From positions 62,001 to 126,000 of the forward strand of contig DDPF01000012.1 in NCBI GenBank assembly GCA_002342065.1: a stretch of 64,000 bases of DNA, in the 5' to 3' direction. Positions 36,519-44,910 of this stretch are shown here, in pieces. A model generated the notes under the pieces. The model did no database searches. It was not told the DNA's origin and worked only from the letters and a program-made list of their open reading frames with translations. Source of the stretch: Bacteroidetes bacterium UBA2475 (GTDB taxonomy: Bacteria; Bacteroidota; Bacteroidia; B-17B0; Aurantibacillaceae). Positions within the stretch are counted from its first letter, which is position 1. Each line of letters starts with the position of its first letter. A program made the translations under genes and the position numbers.

Positions 36519-36630
36519 TCTGGCGCCGGTTTTTGGGCTAAAGCCCATTTTTTACCATATTTTATTGCAACGACCTTAAGGTCGTTGCAATAATAAAACA
36601 AATTATCCGGCTTTAGCCAAAATGTGCCCA
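36519..36630. repeat. Nested palindromic repeat region
   Basis: A perfect 32-base palindrome centred at 36577/36578 (36562-36593, half-site GCAACGACCTT) is flanked by an outer inverted pair, GGCTAAAGCC (36536-36545) and GGCTTTAGCC (36609-36618). The nested arrangement would fold into a long cruciform or hairpin. It lies in the convergent gap after the protease gene and has the look of a dispersed Bacteroidota repeat; a genome search is needed to count copies. Confidence 0.7.
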
Positions 36631-36701
36631 CTCATCAATCCTTACAATTAATGAATAACGAAAAATGACTTTTGAGGTTCAACTAATTAAAATACTGATC
36701 C

Positions 36702-36737
36702 AAAAAAAAGGGCGATAAAATTATCGCCTTTTTTTTA
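36702..36737 (-). terminator. Bidirectional Rho-independent terminator
   Basis: GGCGATAA (36711-36718) pairs with TTATCGCC (36721-36728), with A and T runs on both sides, so it can act in both directions. It overlaps the stop of the GNAT gene and would end the efflux operon transcript. Confidence 0.8.
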
Positions 36738-37256
36738 TTTCATCGTCATATCGTATCGGTCAAGCCCTTTACCATAGCCTTCTTTGATGGTTTTGGTAAC
36801 TATGAAGCCCAGTTTCTCAAAAAATTTATAAGTGTGCTGAGATGTATCTAAAGAAATAGTATGCTCTGGGTAAAAACGTTTTACTTCATCTATTCTATGC
36901 AACAAAAAATGTTTACCAATGCCCTTTTTATGATGCGAATTTTCAACCATACCCCAGGTCATATTAACGCGTTTATCATGCGTTACATAAAACCCGCCGC
37001 AGGCAACAACTTTAGAACCCTGTTCAACAACATAAAAATGTTCTTCTAAATTATTCTGGTACGCTATCTCCTCTTTATCTTTTGCGTCTAACCAATTTTC
37101 TAAAAGAGATAGTTCTGTTGGGGCAAAATACAAATGTTCATTGCTTTTAAAAATGTTTATGCAGGCATTTCTGTCTGTTTGCTTATAGTCTCTTATTAGC
37201 ATCATTTCTTTAGCTAAAACTAACATTTTTATTCTTGTATTTAAAACCTCCTGCAT
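36735..37256 (-). CDS. GNAT-family N-acetyltransferase
   Basis: This acetyl-CoA-dependent transferase of 173 residues (or 155 if translation starts at the ATG whose first base is 37202, giving MLIRDYKQTD, the usual position of the first GNAT strand) has the central EQGSKVVACGGFYV strands. The acetyl-CoA binding motif A is HHKKGIGKHFLLHRI (R/QxxGxG-like) near 115-129, and YKFFEKLGF near 150-158 is typical of motif B. The substrate is unknown. It starts 15 bases after the RND permease stop, so it may be co-transcribed as the last gene of the efflux operon, ending at the terminator at 36702-36737. Confidence 0.82.
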   Translation of the reverse strand: MQEVLNTRIKMLVLAKEMMLIRDYKQTDRNACINIFKSNEHLYFAPTELSLLENWLDAKDKEEIAYQNNLEEHFYVVEQGSKVVACGGFYVTHDKRVNMTWGMVENSHHKKGIGKHFLLHRIDEVKRFYPEHTISLDTSQHTYKFFEKLGFIVTKTIKEGYGKGLDRYDMTMK

Positions 37257-37270
37257 TATTATTTCACCAA

Positions 37271-40200
37271 TTAATTATCAAGGTTACCGTAATCCAGCTT
37301 TTTCTTTTGGATTGCAAGTATCAATGTGCACACCAGAACAAAGAAAGGAACATACATTACAACTTTAGGAAGATCGAAATGCGCCAAAATTATTACCGCT
37401 TTTCTTTTTAATCTTTCTGCAATCAAATACATGGCCGGCACTAACAACAACGTTAAGAAAGTTGCAAAAGCTAAGCCAAAGATCATCGTCCAGCTTAATG
37501 GACCCCAGAACACTACGTTATCACCACCAAAGTGAATGTGCGGAGATGCATGTGCCAATAAACCTTCAAAATCTATATTTAAACCAACAGCTAAAGGAAT
37601 TAATCCTAAAATTGCAGCAAAGGCAGTTAGTATAACAGGCGTCATACGCGTTCTGCCTGCATCAACGATGGCATCATATAAACCAACGCCTTTTGCACGT
37701 TCTTCTTCTGCAAACTCAACCAATAAAATACCATTCCGCACAACAATTCCGGCAAGCGCCACAATACCTATACCGGTCATAACAATACTCATATCCATTT
37801 TAAATATAGCGGTGCCTAATAATACACCGATCACACTTAAAATAATTTCTGATAAAATAATTATTGGTTTACCTATTGAGTTAAATTGAATAACCAACAC
37901 TAATAAAATAATACCAATAGCACTTACCATAGCACTTCCTAAAAATTCACCTGTCTCTGCCTGCTCTTCCTGCTGACCGGTAAATTTAACCACAACAGAG
38001 CCAGTTGGCTTATAGTCTTTAGCAACCTCTTCTAATTTTGCTACAACGTTGTTTGCATTAAATCCTTCCAGTACGTCAGACGATAAAGTAATAACACGTT
38101 TATTTTGCTTACGTTTAATACCACCATAAGTGTTTTCGTAACGAATATCGCAAAAAGCAGAAAGAGGTACCGAACGTAACATACCGCCGGCGTTCATATC
38201 TCTGAATGTTATTTTTAAGTTTTTAATTTGCTCTACATTTGTACGTTGATCGTAATTGTAACGTAGTTGAATTGGATACTCATCATTCGCGTCGCGGAAT
38301 TTACTTGGATTATCAATACCAAATACAGCTTTTCTTATTTCCATAGCTAATTGCACAGTAGATATTCCTTCTCTGTTAGCACGTTCTCTATTGATATCAA
38401 AAATAATTTCAGGTTTGTTATCTACAAAATCTGTTTTAAGATCGGCCACACCCGGTACATCTGATTCTTGTAGGAAACGTTTTAAATTTCTGGCGTTCTC
38501 AACTAATTCTTCAAATTTATCACCTTTAATTTCAATATTAATAGGTTTACCAACCGGAGGCCCAGCTTGTTCTTTGTTAGTTGTAATTTCAGCGCCGGCA
38601 ATATTCCATTTTGTGGCCTGCAGTTCTTTTAAATAGGTCATGGTACTAACGCCATTCCTTTCGCTGAACTCAACAAAGTTGATAGCGATCTTCCCGCGGT
38701 TTGAATATGAACTTTGATCTTCATCCTGTGGATCGGTAACACCAATAGTTACGTTTGTAATAATAGACGACACAACCGGATTATTTTCTCCGATAATAGC
38801 ATTCACTTTTTTCTCAACCAACTTCATTACTTCGTTGGTCTTTGAAGGATCTGTTCCTTCAGGTAACTTTACATACACAAAAGCATTATTAGGATCGCCT
38901 TGCGGAAAGAACACAACATTGGGCGAACGTACTTTCATTAATACGATAGAAAAAATAAACAAGCCTAGAGTATAAACCAATAACATGTATGGACGCTTTA
39001 GTCCCCACACTAATAAGTTTGTATAACCACGTTGAAAAGCAGGCCATGCCTTGGTTTGAAATTTAGCAATCACTTTATATAAGAATAAACGGTGAACGAT
39101 CATAAAGAGTGCGAAGAAGATCATTAAATTTCCGTAAGCAACGCTTCCCGTTAAATAAAATACAATTGCAATAACAGCGTAAAGTAATAATCTTAACCAG
39201 GCCTTACGATTGATCTTACCATAATTTTTAAATTCTTCATCATGCGATTTCATAAAATCAACCGCAAAAACCGGATTAATAATATATGCAACAAACAAAG
39301 AAGCAAGGAGCGTAATAATTAAAGTAACCGGTAAAAAGAACATGAATTTACCAATTAAACCCGGCCAGAATGCTAAAGGAATAAATGGCGCTAAAGTTGT
39401 GATAGTACCAATTAATACAGGTAGGAACACTTCACCGGCAGCCTGCTTGGCCGCTATTTTTATATCTTTTTTTCCATTATCAAAGATCCGATGCGTATTT
39501 TCAATAACCACAATGGCATCATCCACCACAATACCAAGAGCCAATAAAAAAGCAAAGAGTACGATCATGTTTAAACTAAAACCGATGCTTGGCATGAACA
39601 TAAATGCAATGAACATGGAAAGTGGTACAGATAAGGCAACGAACAAAGCGTTAGTTACACCCATAAAAAACATTAAAATTAATGTTACCAAAATAAAACC
39701 GATAATAATTGTATTTATGAGGTCATGTAAGGTTAATTTTGTTTTGTCGGATTGATCGGCTGTAATTTTAATATCAATATTAGAAGGGAACTGTGTTTTC
39801 TTAAGATCGGCAATAGTTTCTTTTATTTTATCTGAAGCTGAAATTAAGTTCTCGCCGGCACGTTTAATAACATTTAAGGTAATAACATTTTTTCCTGCTA
39901 GACGCGCATAACTTTGTGTTTCGGCAACTGTATCTAAAACAGTTGAAAAATCTTTTAAATACAAACGCGCACCTGATTGAGAAGAGATAACTAAATTCTT
40001 TAATTCTTCTATCGATTTAAATTCGTTCTTAATACTTATTGTACGCTTGGTTCCATCCATTGGAATTTGTCCTCCACTAATAGTAACGTTCTCACTACCA
40101 ATTGCACGTTCAAGATCGCCCATGGTCAATTGCATCGACTGCATTTTATACATATCTAAATTCACCTGGATCTCTCTATCAGGAGCACCAACCATTTTTA

Positions 40201-40732
40201 CTTCTGTGATCTCTTTTAATCCTTCAATTCTATCTTTGAGGTCATCGGCATACTCTTTTAATTTCTGAAGATCCATATCACCGGCAATGTTGATATACAT
40301 GATCGGCAATTCGGAGAATGCTAACTCTTTCACAAAAGGTTGGCGGGTAAGACCACTTGGGAGATCGGATTTTGATTCGTCTACCTTATCTTTAATTTGT
40401 TGCCTGGCTTTATCTACCGTAACACTCGTATTAAATTCAACCGTAATTAACGATACATCCTGCATAGAGTTGCTCGTTAATTTTTTTACTCCCGGAATTG
40501 ATTTTAATTTTTTCTCTAAGGGTTTGGTAATTGTATTTTCGATATTACTGGGTGAGTTACCTGCGTAAACAGTGCTGATAAAAAATTTAGGCACAACAAT
40601 ATCCGGGAAACTTTCCTTTGGTAATTTGTTGTATGAGCTAATGCCCAATAAGGTAATAATAATAACACCAATATAAATGGCGGTCTTATTATCAATGGCC
40701 CAACTACTGGGTTTAAATTGTTTAAAATCCAT
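37271..40732 (-). CDS. RND-family efflux transporter permease
   Basis: This 1153-residue inner-membrane proton-driven pump has the RND layout: an N-terminal helix, a large periplasmic porter loop (about 40-330), a helix cluster with LALGIVVDDAIVVIENTHR (the paired Asp of TM4) near 393-411, a second periplasmic loop, and a second helix cluster. The length is near the upper end for the AcrB/MexF hydrophobe-type family. Conserved PxFPD-like (ESFPDI) and GAPDREI segments also fit. It forms a tripartite export system with the adaptor and TolC-like protein directly upstream. Substrates are unknown; there is no metal-binding Met cluster to suggest Cus-type transport. Confidence 0.93.
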   Translation of the reverse strand: MDFKQFKPSSWAIDNKTAIYIGVIIITLLGISSYNKLPKESFPDIVVPKFFISTVYAGNSPSNIENTITKPLEKKLKSIPGVKKLTSNSMQDVSLITVEFNTSVTVDKARQQIKDKVDESKSDLPSGLTRQPFVKELAFSELPIMYINIAGDMDLQKLKEYADDLKDRIEGLKEITEVKMVGAPDREIQVNLDMYKMQSMQLTMGDLERAIGSENVTISGGQIPMDGTKRTISIKNEFKSIEELKNLVISSQSGARLYLKDFSTVLDTVAETQSYARLAGKNVITLNVIKRAGENLISASDKIKETIADLKKTQFPSNIDIKITADQSDKTKLTLHDLINTIIIGFILVTLILMFFMGVTNALFVALSVPLSMFIAFMFMPSIGFSLNMIVLFAFLLALGIVVDDAIVVIENTHRIFDNGKKDIKIAAKQAAGEVFLPVLIGTITTLAPFIPLAFWPGLIGKFMFFLPVTLIITLLASLFVAYIINPVFAVDFMKSHDEEFKNYGKINRKAWLRLLLYAVIAIVFYLTGSVAYGNLMIFFALFMIVHRLFLYKVIAKFQTKAWPAFQRGYTNLLVWGLKRPYMLLVYTLGLFIFSIVLMKVRSPNVVFFPQGDPNNAFVYVKLPEGTDPSKTNEVMKLVEKKVNAIIGENNPVVSSIITNVTIGVTDPQDEDQSSYSNRGKIAINFVEFSERNGVSTMTYLKELQATKWNIAGAEITTNKEQAGPPVGKPINIEIKGDKFEELVENARNLKRFLQESDVPGVADLKTDFVDNKPEIIFDINRERANREGISTVQLAMEIRKAVFGIDNPSKFRDANDEYPIQLRYNYDQRTNVEQIKNLKITFRDMNAGGMLRSVPLSAFCDIRYENTYGGIKRKQNKRVITLSSDVLEGFNANNVVAKLEEVAKDYKPTGSVVVKFTGQQEEQAETGEFLGSAMVSAIGIILLVLVIQFNSIGKPIIILSEIILSVIGVLLGTAIFKMDMSIVMTGIGIVALAGIVVRNGILLVEFAEEERAKGVGLYDAIVDAGRTRMTPVILTAFAAILGLIPLAVGLNIDFEGLLAHASPHIHFGGDNVVFWGPLSWTMIFGLAFATFLTLLLVPAMYLIAERLKRKAVIILAHFDLPKVVMYVPFFVLVCTLILAIQKKKLDYGNLDN

Positions 40733-40760
40733 ATTTAGTATTTTAGAATTTTGAAATTTG

Positions 40761-40778
40761 TCCCGATAGCTATCGGGA
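40761..40778. repeat. Perfect palindrome between MFP and RND genes
   Basis: TCCCGATAGCTATCGGGA is an 18-base perfect palindrome in the 64-base gap between the adaptor and permease genes. It has the form of a short dispersed repeat and could also stabilise or process the operon transcript. Confidence 0.7.
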
Positions 40779-40796
40779 TAAGTTTTTAAAAATTAT

Positions 40797-41903
40797 TTAT
40801 TTTTTTATTTGTACAGCGTCGCCTTCATTTAATCCATCGTAACCCGATGTGATCAATAGATCCTGATCTGTTAATCCGCTTGTAATTTCAACCCGCCCAT
40901 TATACTCACGTCCAAGAGTCACATTTTGCTTTGTGGCTTTGTTATTTTCTGCAACTAAAACATAATGTTGTCCTTTAAGATCTTTTTGCACATAATTAAG
41001 AGGAATACCAATTACAGGTTTAGGAGACATGTAATCGTTAATTTTAATGATAGCAATTTGGTTTGGGTGAAATTCTTTTTTGCTATCCAACAACACCTCA
41101 ACACCAAATGTTCTGTTTAAAGTACTGATAGCACGTGAAGCATAATATACTTTTTCAACTAAAGTATCATTAGTATCAGGAAAACGTATAATTACCTCAT
41201 CGCCTTTGTGAACTTTAGAAGCATAGCTTTCTGCAAGATCAGCCTTAACTTTTAAATTAGAAAAGTTAATTACACGAATGGCAGGCATACCAGGAGCAGT
41301 CATTTGCCCTAATTTAATATCTACTGCATCTACAGTTCCATCAATTGGAGAAATAATTTTTGTCATACGAACCTGCTCTCTCAACGTGCTGATCTTTTTC
41401 TCCATACTTTCTTTTTGAGATTTAGCTTGTAGGAATTGTACCTCAGTCCCTATCTTTTGGTCCCAAAGTGCTTTTTGTTTTTCATATAATTGATTTACTA
41501 ATTCTGAAGAAGTTTGTAGGTCGGAAATACTTTGTTGTAAGGCACGAGCATCTGTTTCTGCCAGCTCCTGTCCTTTACGCACTTCATCACCCACTTTTAC
41601 ATTAATTTTTGTAATTGTCCCCGGCATTTCAGAAGATATAGACACGCTTTCTTCTGCATCTACCCTGCCCTGAACATCAATGTATGTTTTGAAAATAAAT
41701 GGAGTAATAGCAGATGCTTCAACCAAAACAAATTTTTTGTTCGAATCGCCTTCCAGTTTTGAGATCTTAGTGTTAATCTCTGCAAGCTGAGTTTTTAATT
41801 CTGCTTGTTTGGCCTTTAATTCCACAAGGCCTTCTTCTTTTGCGCCTCCGCAAGAAGATAAAATAAATACACTTGCCAAAATTGGAATAATGTAATTACG
41901 CAT
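40797..41903 (-). CDS. RND efflux periplasmic adaptor (MFP) lipoprotein
   Basis: This membrane-fusion protein of about 368 residues links the RND pump to the TolC channel. The chosen start (MRNYIIP) gives a signal peptide with lipobox LSSC, expected for AcrA-like lipoproteins. An earlier in-frame ATG at 41939 adds 12 residues and would disrupt the signal. After the signal come a coiled coil (about 20-60), a barrel-sandwich lipoyl-like domain (VGDEVRKGQELAETDARAL near 115), an alpha-hairpin, a second lipoyl half (ISPIDGTVDAVDIKLGQM), and a beta-barrel and membrane-proximal domain. It is flanked by tolC-like and RND genes. Confidence 0.9.
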   Translation of the reverse strand: MRNYIIPILASVFILSSCGGAKEEGLVELKAKQAELKTQLAEINTKISKLEGDSNKKFVLVEASAITPFIFKTYIDVQGRVDAEESVSISSEMPGTITKINVKVGDEVRKGQELAETDARALQQSISDLQTSSELVNQLYEKQKALWDQKIGTEVQFLQAKSQKESMEKKISTLREQVRMTKIISPIDGTVDAVDIKLGQMTAPGMPAIRVINFSNLKVKADLAESYASKVHKGDEVIIRFPDTNDTLVEKVYYASRAISTLNRTFGVEVLLDSKKEFHPNQIAIIKINDYMSPKPVIGIPLNYVQKDLKGQHYVLVAENNKATKQNVTLGREYNGRVEITSGLTDQDLLITSGYDGLNEGDAVQIKK

Positions 41904-41970
41904 TTTTAGTTTTTGGATTTGAGTTGTAAATTGTGACATAACTTATTTTTTAATGTTTGATTTTTTTAAT

Positions 41971-43335
41971 TTATTTAACCAGTGTGCCAATTGCTTTTTG
42001 ATAATCTATTTTATACACAAGCATATCAAAAACAGCATTGTAATAATTAGTTTGTGCCTCTTTTAAAGAAGTTTCGGCGTTAATTATTTCGATGTTTGAC
42101 CCTACACCTTGTTTGAATTTTTCCTGAACCACATCGTATACATGGGTAGCCATTTCCATATTCTTTTTTTGGATCAATAAACTTGAATAAGCATTGTTAT
42201 AGGATATAGCAGCCACAGTAGCTTCTAATTCGCCGGCTTGCTGTACCATTTTAACCGAGTTCTCGTTTTTACGCGAACTTATTTTTGCCTGTTGAATTTT
42301 ATTATGACGTTGTAATCCGTCAAAAATATTTAGGTTCAAGGTAATGCCAACCAGTGCTAACGGATACCATTGTTTCATAGCGTTTGTTTTATCGCTCTCA
42401 AAAATATTAGTTGTTGTTCTCATAGTATTGTACTGATAACTTCCGTAAGCAGCAAGGGTTGGTAAATAGCCCCACTTTAAACGTTTTACATCAAGGTCTA
42501 ACAAATTCTGTTGCGCCTGTAACAATACGTAATCCGGACGTTTCGAAACGTCTATCTTAGAAATATTCAATTCTTCAAAATTGGTTACAACATTTAAACT
42601 GTCTGTAAGAACAATCGGATCATTTATTTTATAACCCATTTGAAATTTAAGCATGGTCTCAGAAAGACCAATTAGTTTTATGGTCTTGTCTTTTTCAGTT
42701 AATAAATTATTGTATTGCACTTCTAGTCGTTCAACATCAATCAACTCGGCAAAACCTTGTTTGTTAAAAGCCTTCGTATCTTCATATATTTTTTTTAGCC
42801 TAACAACATTTGCTTCTAATAATTTTATCCTGTCGCGGTTAATGATCACATTGTAATAGGCTTTTGATACCTGGGCAACAAGATCGGCTTTGCCACGTGT
42901 AACACTAATGCGGGAAAGATTAATGAATTCTTTTGAGGCTTTTAATCCAAATATATAATCACTGCTAAATAATAATTGCGATGCACTAACCCCGGCAGTA
43001 GCATTATATTGTAAACCAAATTTAACTGCAGCATAAGCATCAGCAGGTAAAGCAGGATTAAGAGCGCCTAAAGGAAATAATTGTGTAGGAATCTCTAAAT
43101 AATCCTTAAAATCTATACTACCGGTAATTTGCGGTAACCCTAAACCGGCAATTTCTTTTCTTCTATATTCTGCATTTTCCATGTCGAGTTCTGCATTTAA
43201 ATAGCTGGGACTATTCTTAATAGCAAACTCAATAGATTGTTGTAAACTAAAGTTGCTGTTGGTGGCTTCCTGGGCCTTTGCTGATGAGCACGCAATTACA
43301 ACAAATAGTAATGCGTATTTTTTTAGCTGTATCAT
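41971..43335 (-). CDS. TolC-like outer-membrane efflux protein
   Basis: This 454-residue outer-membrane channel has a signal peptide (MIQLKKYALLFVVIACSSAKAQ) and two OEP repeats of long amphipathic helices with beta hairpins (about 30-230 and 240-450). Helix patterns such as SLQQSIEFAIKNSPSYLNAELD and INAETSLKEAQTNYYNAVFDML are typical of TolC/OprM. It gives the exit duct for the RND-MFP pump encoded downstream. It follows the TetR-type regulator by 5 bases, so the four-gene set forms one operon. Confidence 0.93.
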   Translation of the reverse strand: MIQLKKYALLFVVIACSSAKAQEATNSNFSLQQSIEFAIKNSPSYLNAELDMENAEYRRKEIAGLGLPQITGSIDFKDYLEIPTQLFPLGALNPALPADAYAAVKFGLQYNATAGVSASQLLFSSDYIFGLKASKEFINLSRISVTRGKADLVAQVSKAYYNVIINRDRIKLLEANVVRLKKIYEDTKAFNKQGFAELIDVERLEVQYNNLLTEKDKTIKLIGLSETMLKFQMGYKINDPIVLTDSLNVVTNFEELNISKIDVSKRPDYVLLQAQQNLLDLDVKRLKWGYLPTLAAYGSYQYNTMRTTTNIFESDKTNAMKQWYPLALVGITLNLNIFDGLQRHNKIQQAKISSRKNENSVKMVQQAGELEATVAAISYNNAYSSLLIQKKNMEMATHVYDVVQEKFKQGVGSNIEIINAETSLKEAQTNYYNAVFDMLVYKIDYQKAIGTLVK

Positions 43336-43340
43336 AATTT

Positions 43341-43955
43341 TTATTCTTCTTCTTTAATTTTTTTGTAGTTATTAATAAGCTTGTGACCTTTTACAGTGCA
43401 AATGCCATAGGCGAACATATCTAGTATTAATTCTGATGTTTTTGTAAAACTTATTTTCTCGAACGAAAAATAACTTCCAAACATTACCATATCAATTTGT
43501 GCCATGCGATACCTTGCTGTAAATTCAACATCAATGTCAGAACGGTAAACACCCATTTCTTTTCCTCGTTTAAGATTATTTAAAACATCTCTAAGAGCAC
43601 AGTCTTCTTTAAATTTTTGAAAACGCTTAAAAGCTGTTGGATAGAACTTTTGAAGGTCCATGAAAAAAACAGGGTTGATGTTTTGCATCATTTCCTTCAT
43701 TTTAATAGAAATTAACATAATTTCGTGAATAGGATCTTTAGCATTTTTGTTTAATTCATCAAATTGACGCTCATGATCCAACAACTCATTTTCGCACAAT
43801 TGGTTAACCAAATCGTCTTTTTCTTTATAGAACTGATAAATGGTTTTTTTAGACATACCAAGCTCCTTCGCAATATCATCCATAGTTACACGCTTAATAC
43901 CATACTTAAAAAATAAGGCTAAAGCTGTTTTCAATATCTTTTCTTGTGTTTCCAT
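43341..43955 (-). CDS. TetR-family transcriptional regulator of the efflux operon
   Basis: This 204-residue regulator has an N-terminal TetR helix-turn-helix (residues 1-48): ALALFFKYGIKRVTMDDIAKELGMSKKTIYQFYKEK shows the expected spacing, with recognition helix near KKTIYQFY. The all-helical C-terminal region probably binds ligand and dimerises. It is the first gene of the tolC-MFP-RND operon, 5 bases ahead of tolC. The promoter before it contains a perfect 10-bp inverted repeat that covers the -33 to -7 region, a natural candidate operator for autorepression. The inducer is unknown. Confidence 0.92.
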   Translation of the reverse strand: METQEKILKTALALFFKYGIKRVTMDDIAKELGMSKKTIYQFYKEKDDLVNQLCENELLDHERQFDELNKNAKDPIHEIMLISIKMKEMMQNINPVFFMDLQKFYPTAFKRFQKFKEDCALRDVLNNLKRGKEMGVYRSDIDVEFTARYRMAQIDMVMFGSYFSFEKISFTKTSELILDMFAYGICTVKGHKLINNYKKIKEEE

Positions 43956-43971
43956 TTTTCTATTTCGGGGA

Positions 43972-44002
43972 CAAAACTATGGAAACTTTTTTTGTCTTGC
44001 AA
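43972..44002 (-). promoter_or_regulatory. Promoter of the tetR-efflux operon
   Basis: On the minus strand TTG (44000-44002) is followed after 20 bases by TAGTTTTG (43972-43979), an exact TAnnTTTG box, 16 bases before the tetR start codon. Spacing fits the Bacteroidota housekeeping sigma factor. Confidence 0.65.
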
Positions 44003-44010
44003 GTTTCCAT
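43979..44010. promoter_or_regulatory. Candidate TetR operator (inverted repeat)
   Basis: ATGGAAACTT (43979-43988) and AAGTTTCCAT (44001-44010) form a perfect 10-bp inverted repeat with 12 bases between the arms. It covers the -33 box and abuts the -7 box of the tetR promoter, so repressor bound here would block transcription. The size and symmetry suit a TetR dimer. Confidence 0.7.
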
Positions 44011-44043
44011 TGAAAAATATTTTTTTGCATCTTTACACTTTAA

Positions 44044-44910
44044 ATGGTAGACACAAAAAATAGCCGCTGGAAGAGATTTGGTGCCTTTTTGAGGAGCAAA
44101 TACCGTCTGGTTATCTTAAACGACAATACTTTTGGCGAGAAGATATCCCTGCGACTATCGCCATTAGGGCTAATTACCGGAATTTTTGCCATAACCATAG
44201 TAATGACAACCCTTGTAATAAGCCTTGTAGCCTTTACCCCTTTAAGGGAGTACATTCCTGGCTATGGCACTGTAGCCGAACGTAAGCAGATCCTTGATCT
44301 TAGCCAAAAAGCAGATTCTATGGAGCAAACTTTACAAGCAAGGGCTGCATATATGAACAGTATTTTAAATGTTTTGAACGAGAAATTTGAGACTAAAACA
44401 GAAAAACCAAAAAAAGACACTACCGGAAAGTTTGCTAATGTAAATACAAAAGCAAGTGCCAACGATCTTGAGTTTAGAAAAGACATTGAAGAAAATAAAA
44501 ATAACTCTATTGCAACAAAACCAAAATATAAAGGTCTTAGCGATCTAGTATTTTTTACACCGGTAAAAGGATTGATAAGCGAATCGTTTAATTTATCTGA
44601 AAACCATTACGGTTTGGATATTGTTACAAAACCTGATGAAACAATAAAATCTACTCTTGACGGAACGATTGTATTTACAGGTTTTTCTGCAGAGGATGGT
44701 AACATTATACAAGTGCAACACAGTAATAATTTAACCAGCATCTATAAACACAACTCAAGCTTATTAAAAAAAACAGGCGATAGAATAAAAGCCGGTGAAG
44801 CAATTTCGGTAGTTGGTAATACCGGTGAAAAAAGTAAAGGACCACATTTACATTTTGAATTGTGGTTTGATGGACAGCCTATCAATCCGCAGGATTTTGT
44901 TGCCTTTTAA
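44044..44910 (+). CDS. M23-family LytM-domain peptidase
   Basis: This 288-residue cell-wall or envelope peptidase has one N-terminal membrane helix (about 40-62), a coiled coil (about 75-115) and a C-terminal LytM domain. The zinc ligands are visible as HYGLD (His and Asp near 193-197) and HLHFEL (His-x-His near 270-275). Both residue pairs are intact, so an active glycyl or D,D-endopeptidase is possible. Its architecture resembles EnvC-like divisome activators and Bacteroidota M23 proteins linked to cell separation. It is divergent from the tetR operon and its 3' end overlaps the convergent O-antigen-ligase-like gene by 29 bases. Confidence 0.9.
   Translation: MVDTKNSRWKRFGAFLRSKYRLVILNDNTFGEKISLRLSPLGLITGIFAITIVMTTLVISLVAFTPLREYIPGYGTVAERKQILDLSQKADSMEQTLQARAAYMNSILNVLNEKFETKTEKPKKDTTGKFANVNTKASANDLEFRKDIEENKNNSIATKPKYKGLSDLVFFTPVKGLISESFNLSENHYGLDIVTKPDETIKSTLDGTIVFTGFSAEDGNIIQVQHSNNLTSIYKHNSSLLKKTGDRIKAGEAISVVGNTGEKSKGPHLHFELWFDGQPINPQDFVAF

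Noticed and set aside
39342..39755. 137-codon + strand frame opposite the RND gene
   Set aside because: Antisense shadow of a conserved membrane-helix region; no start or family evidence.
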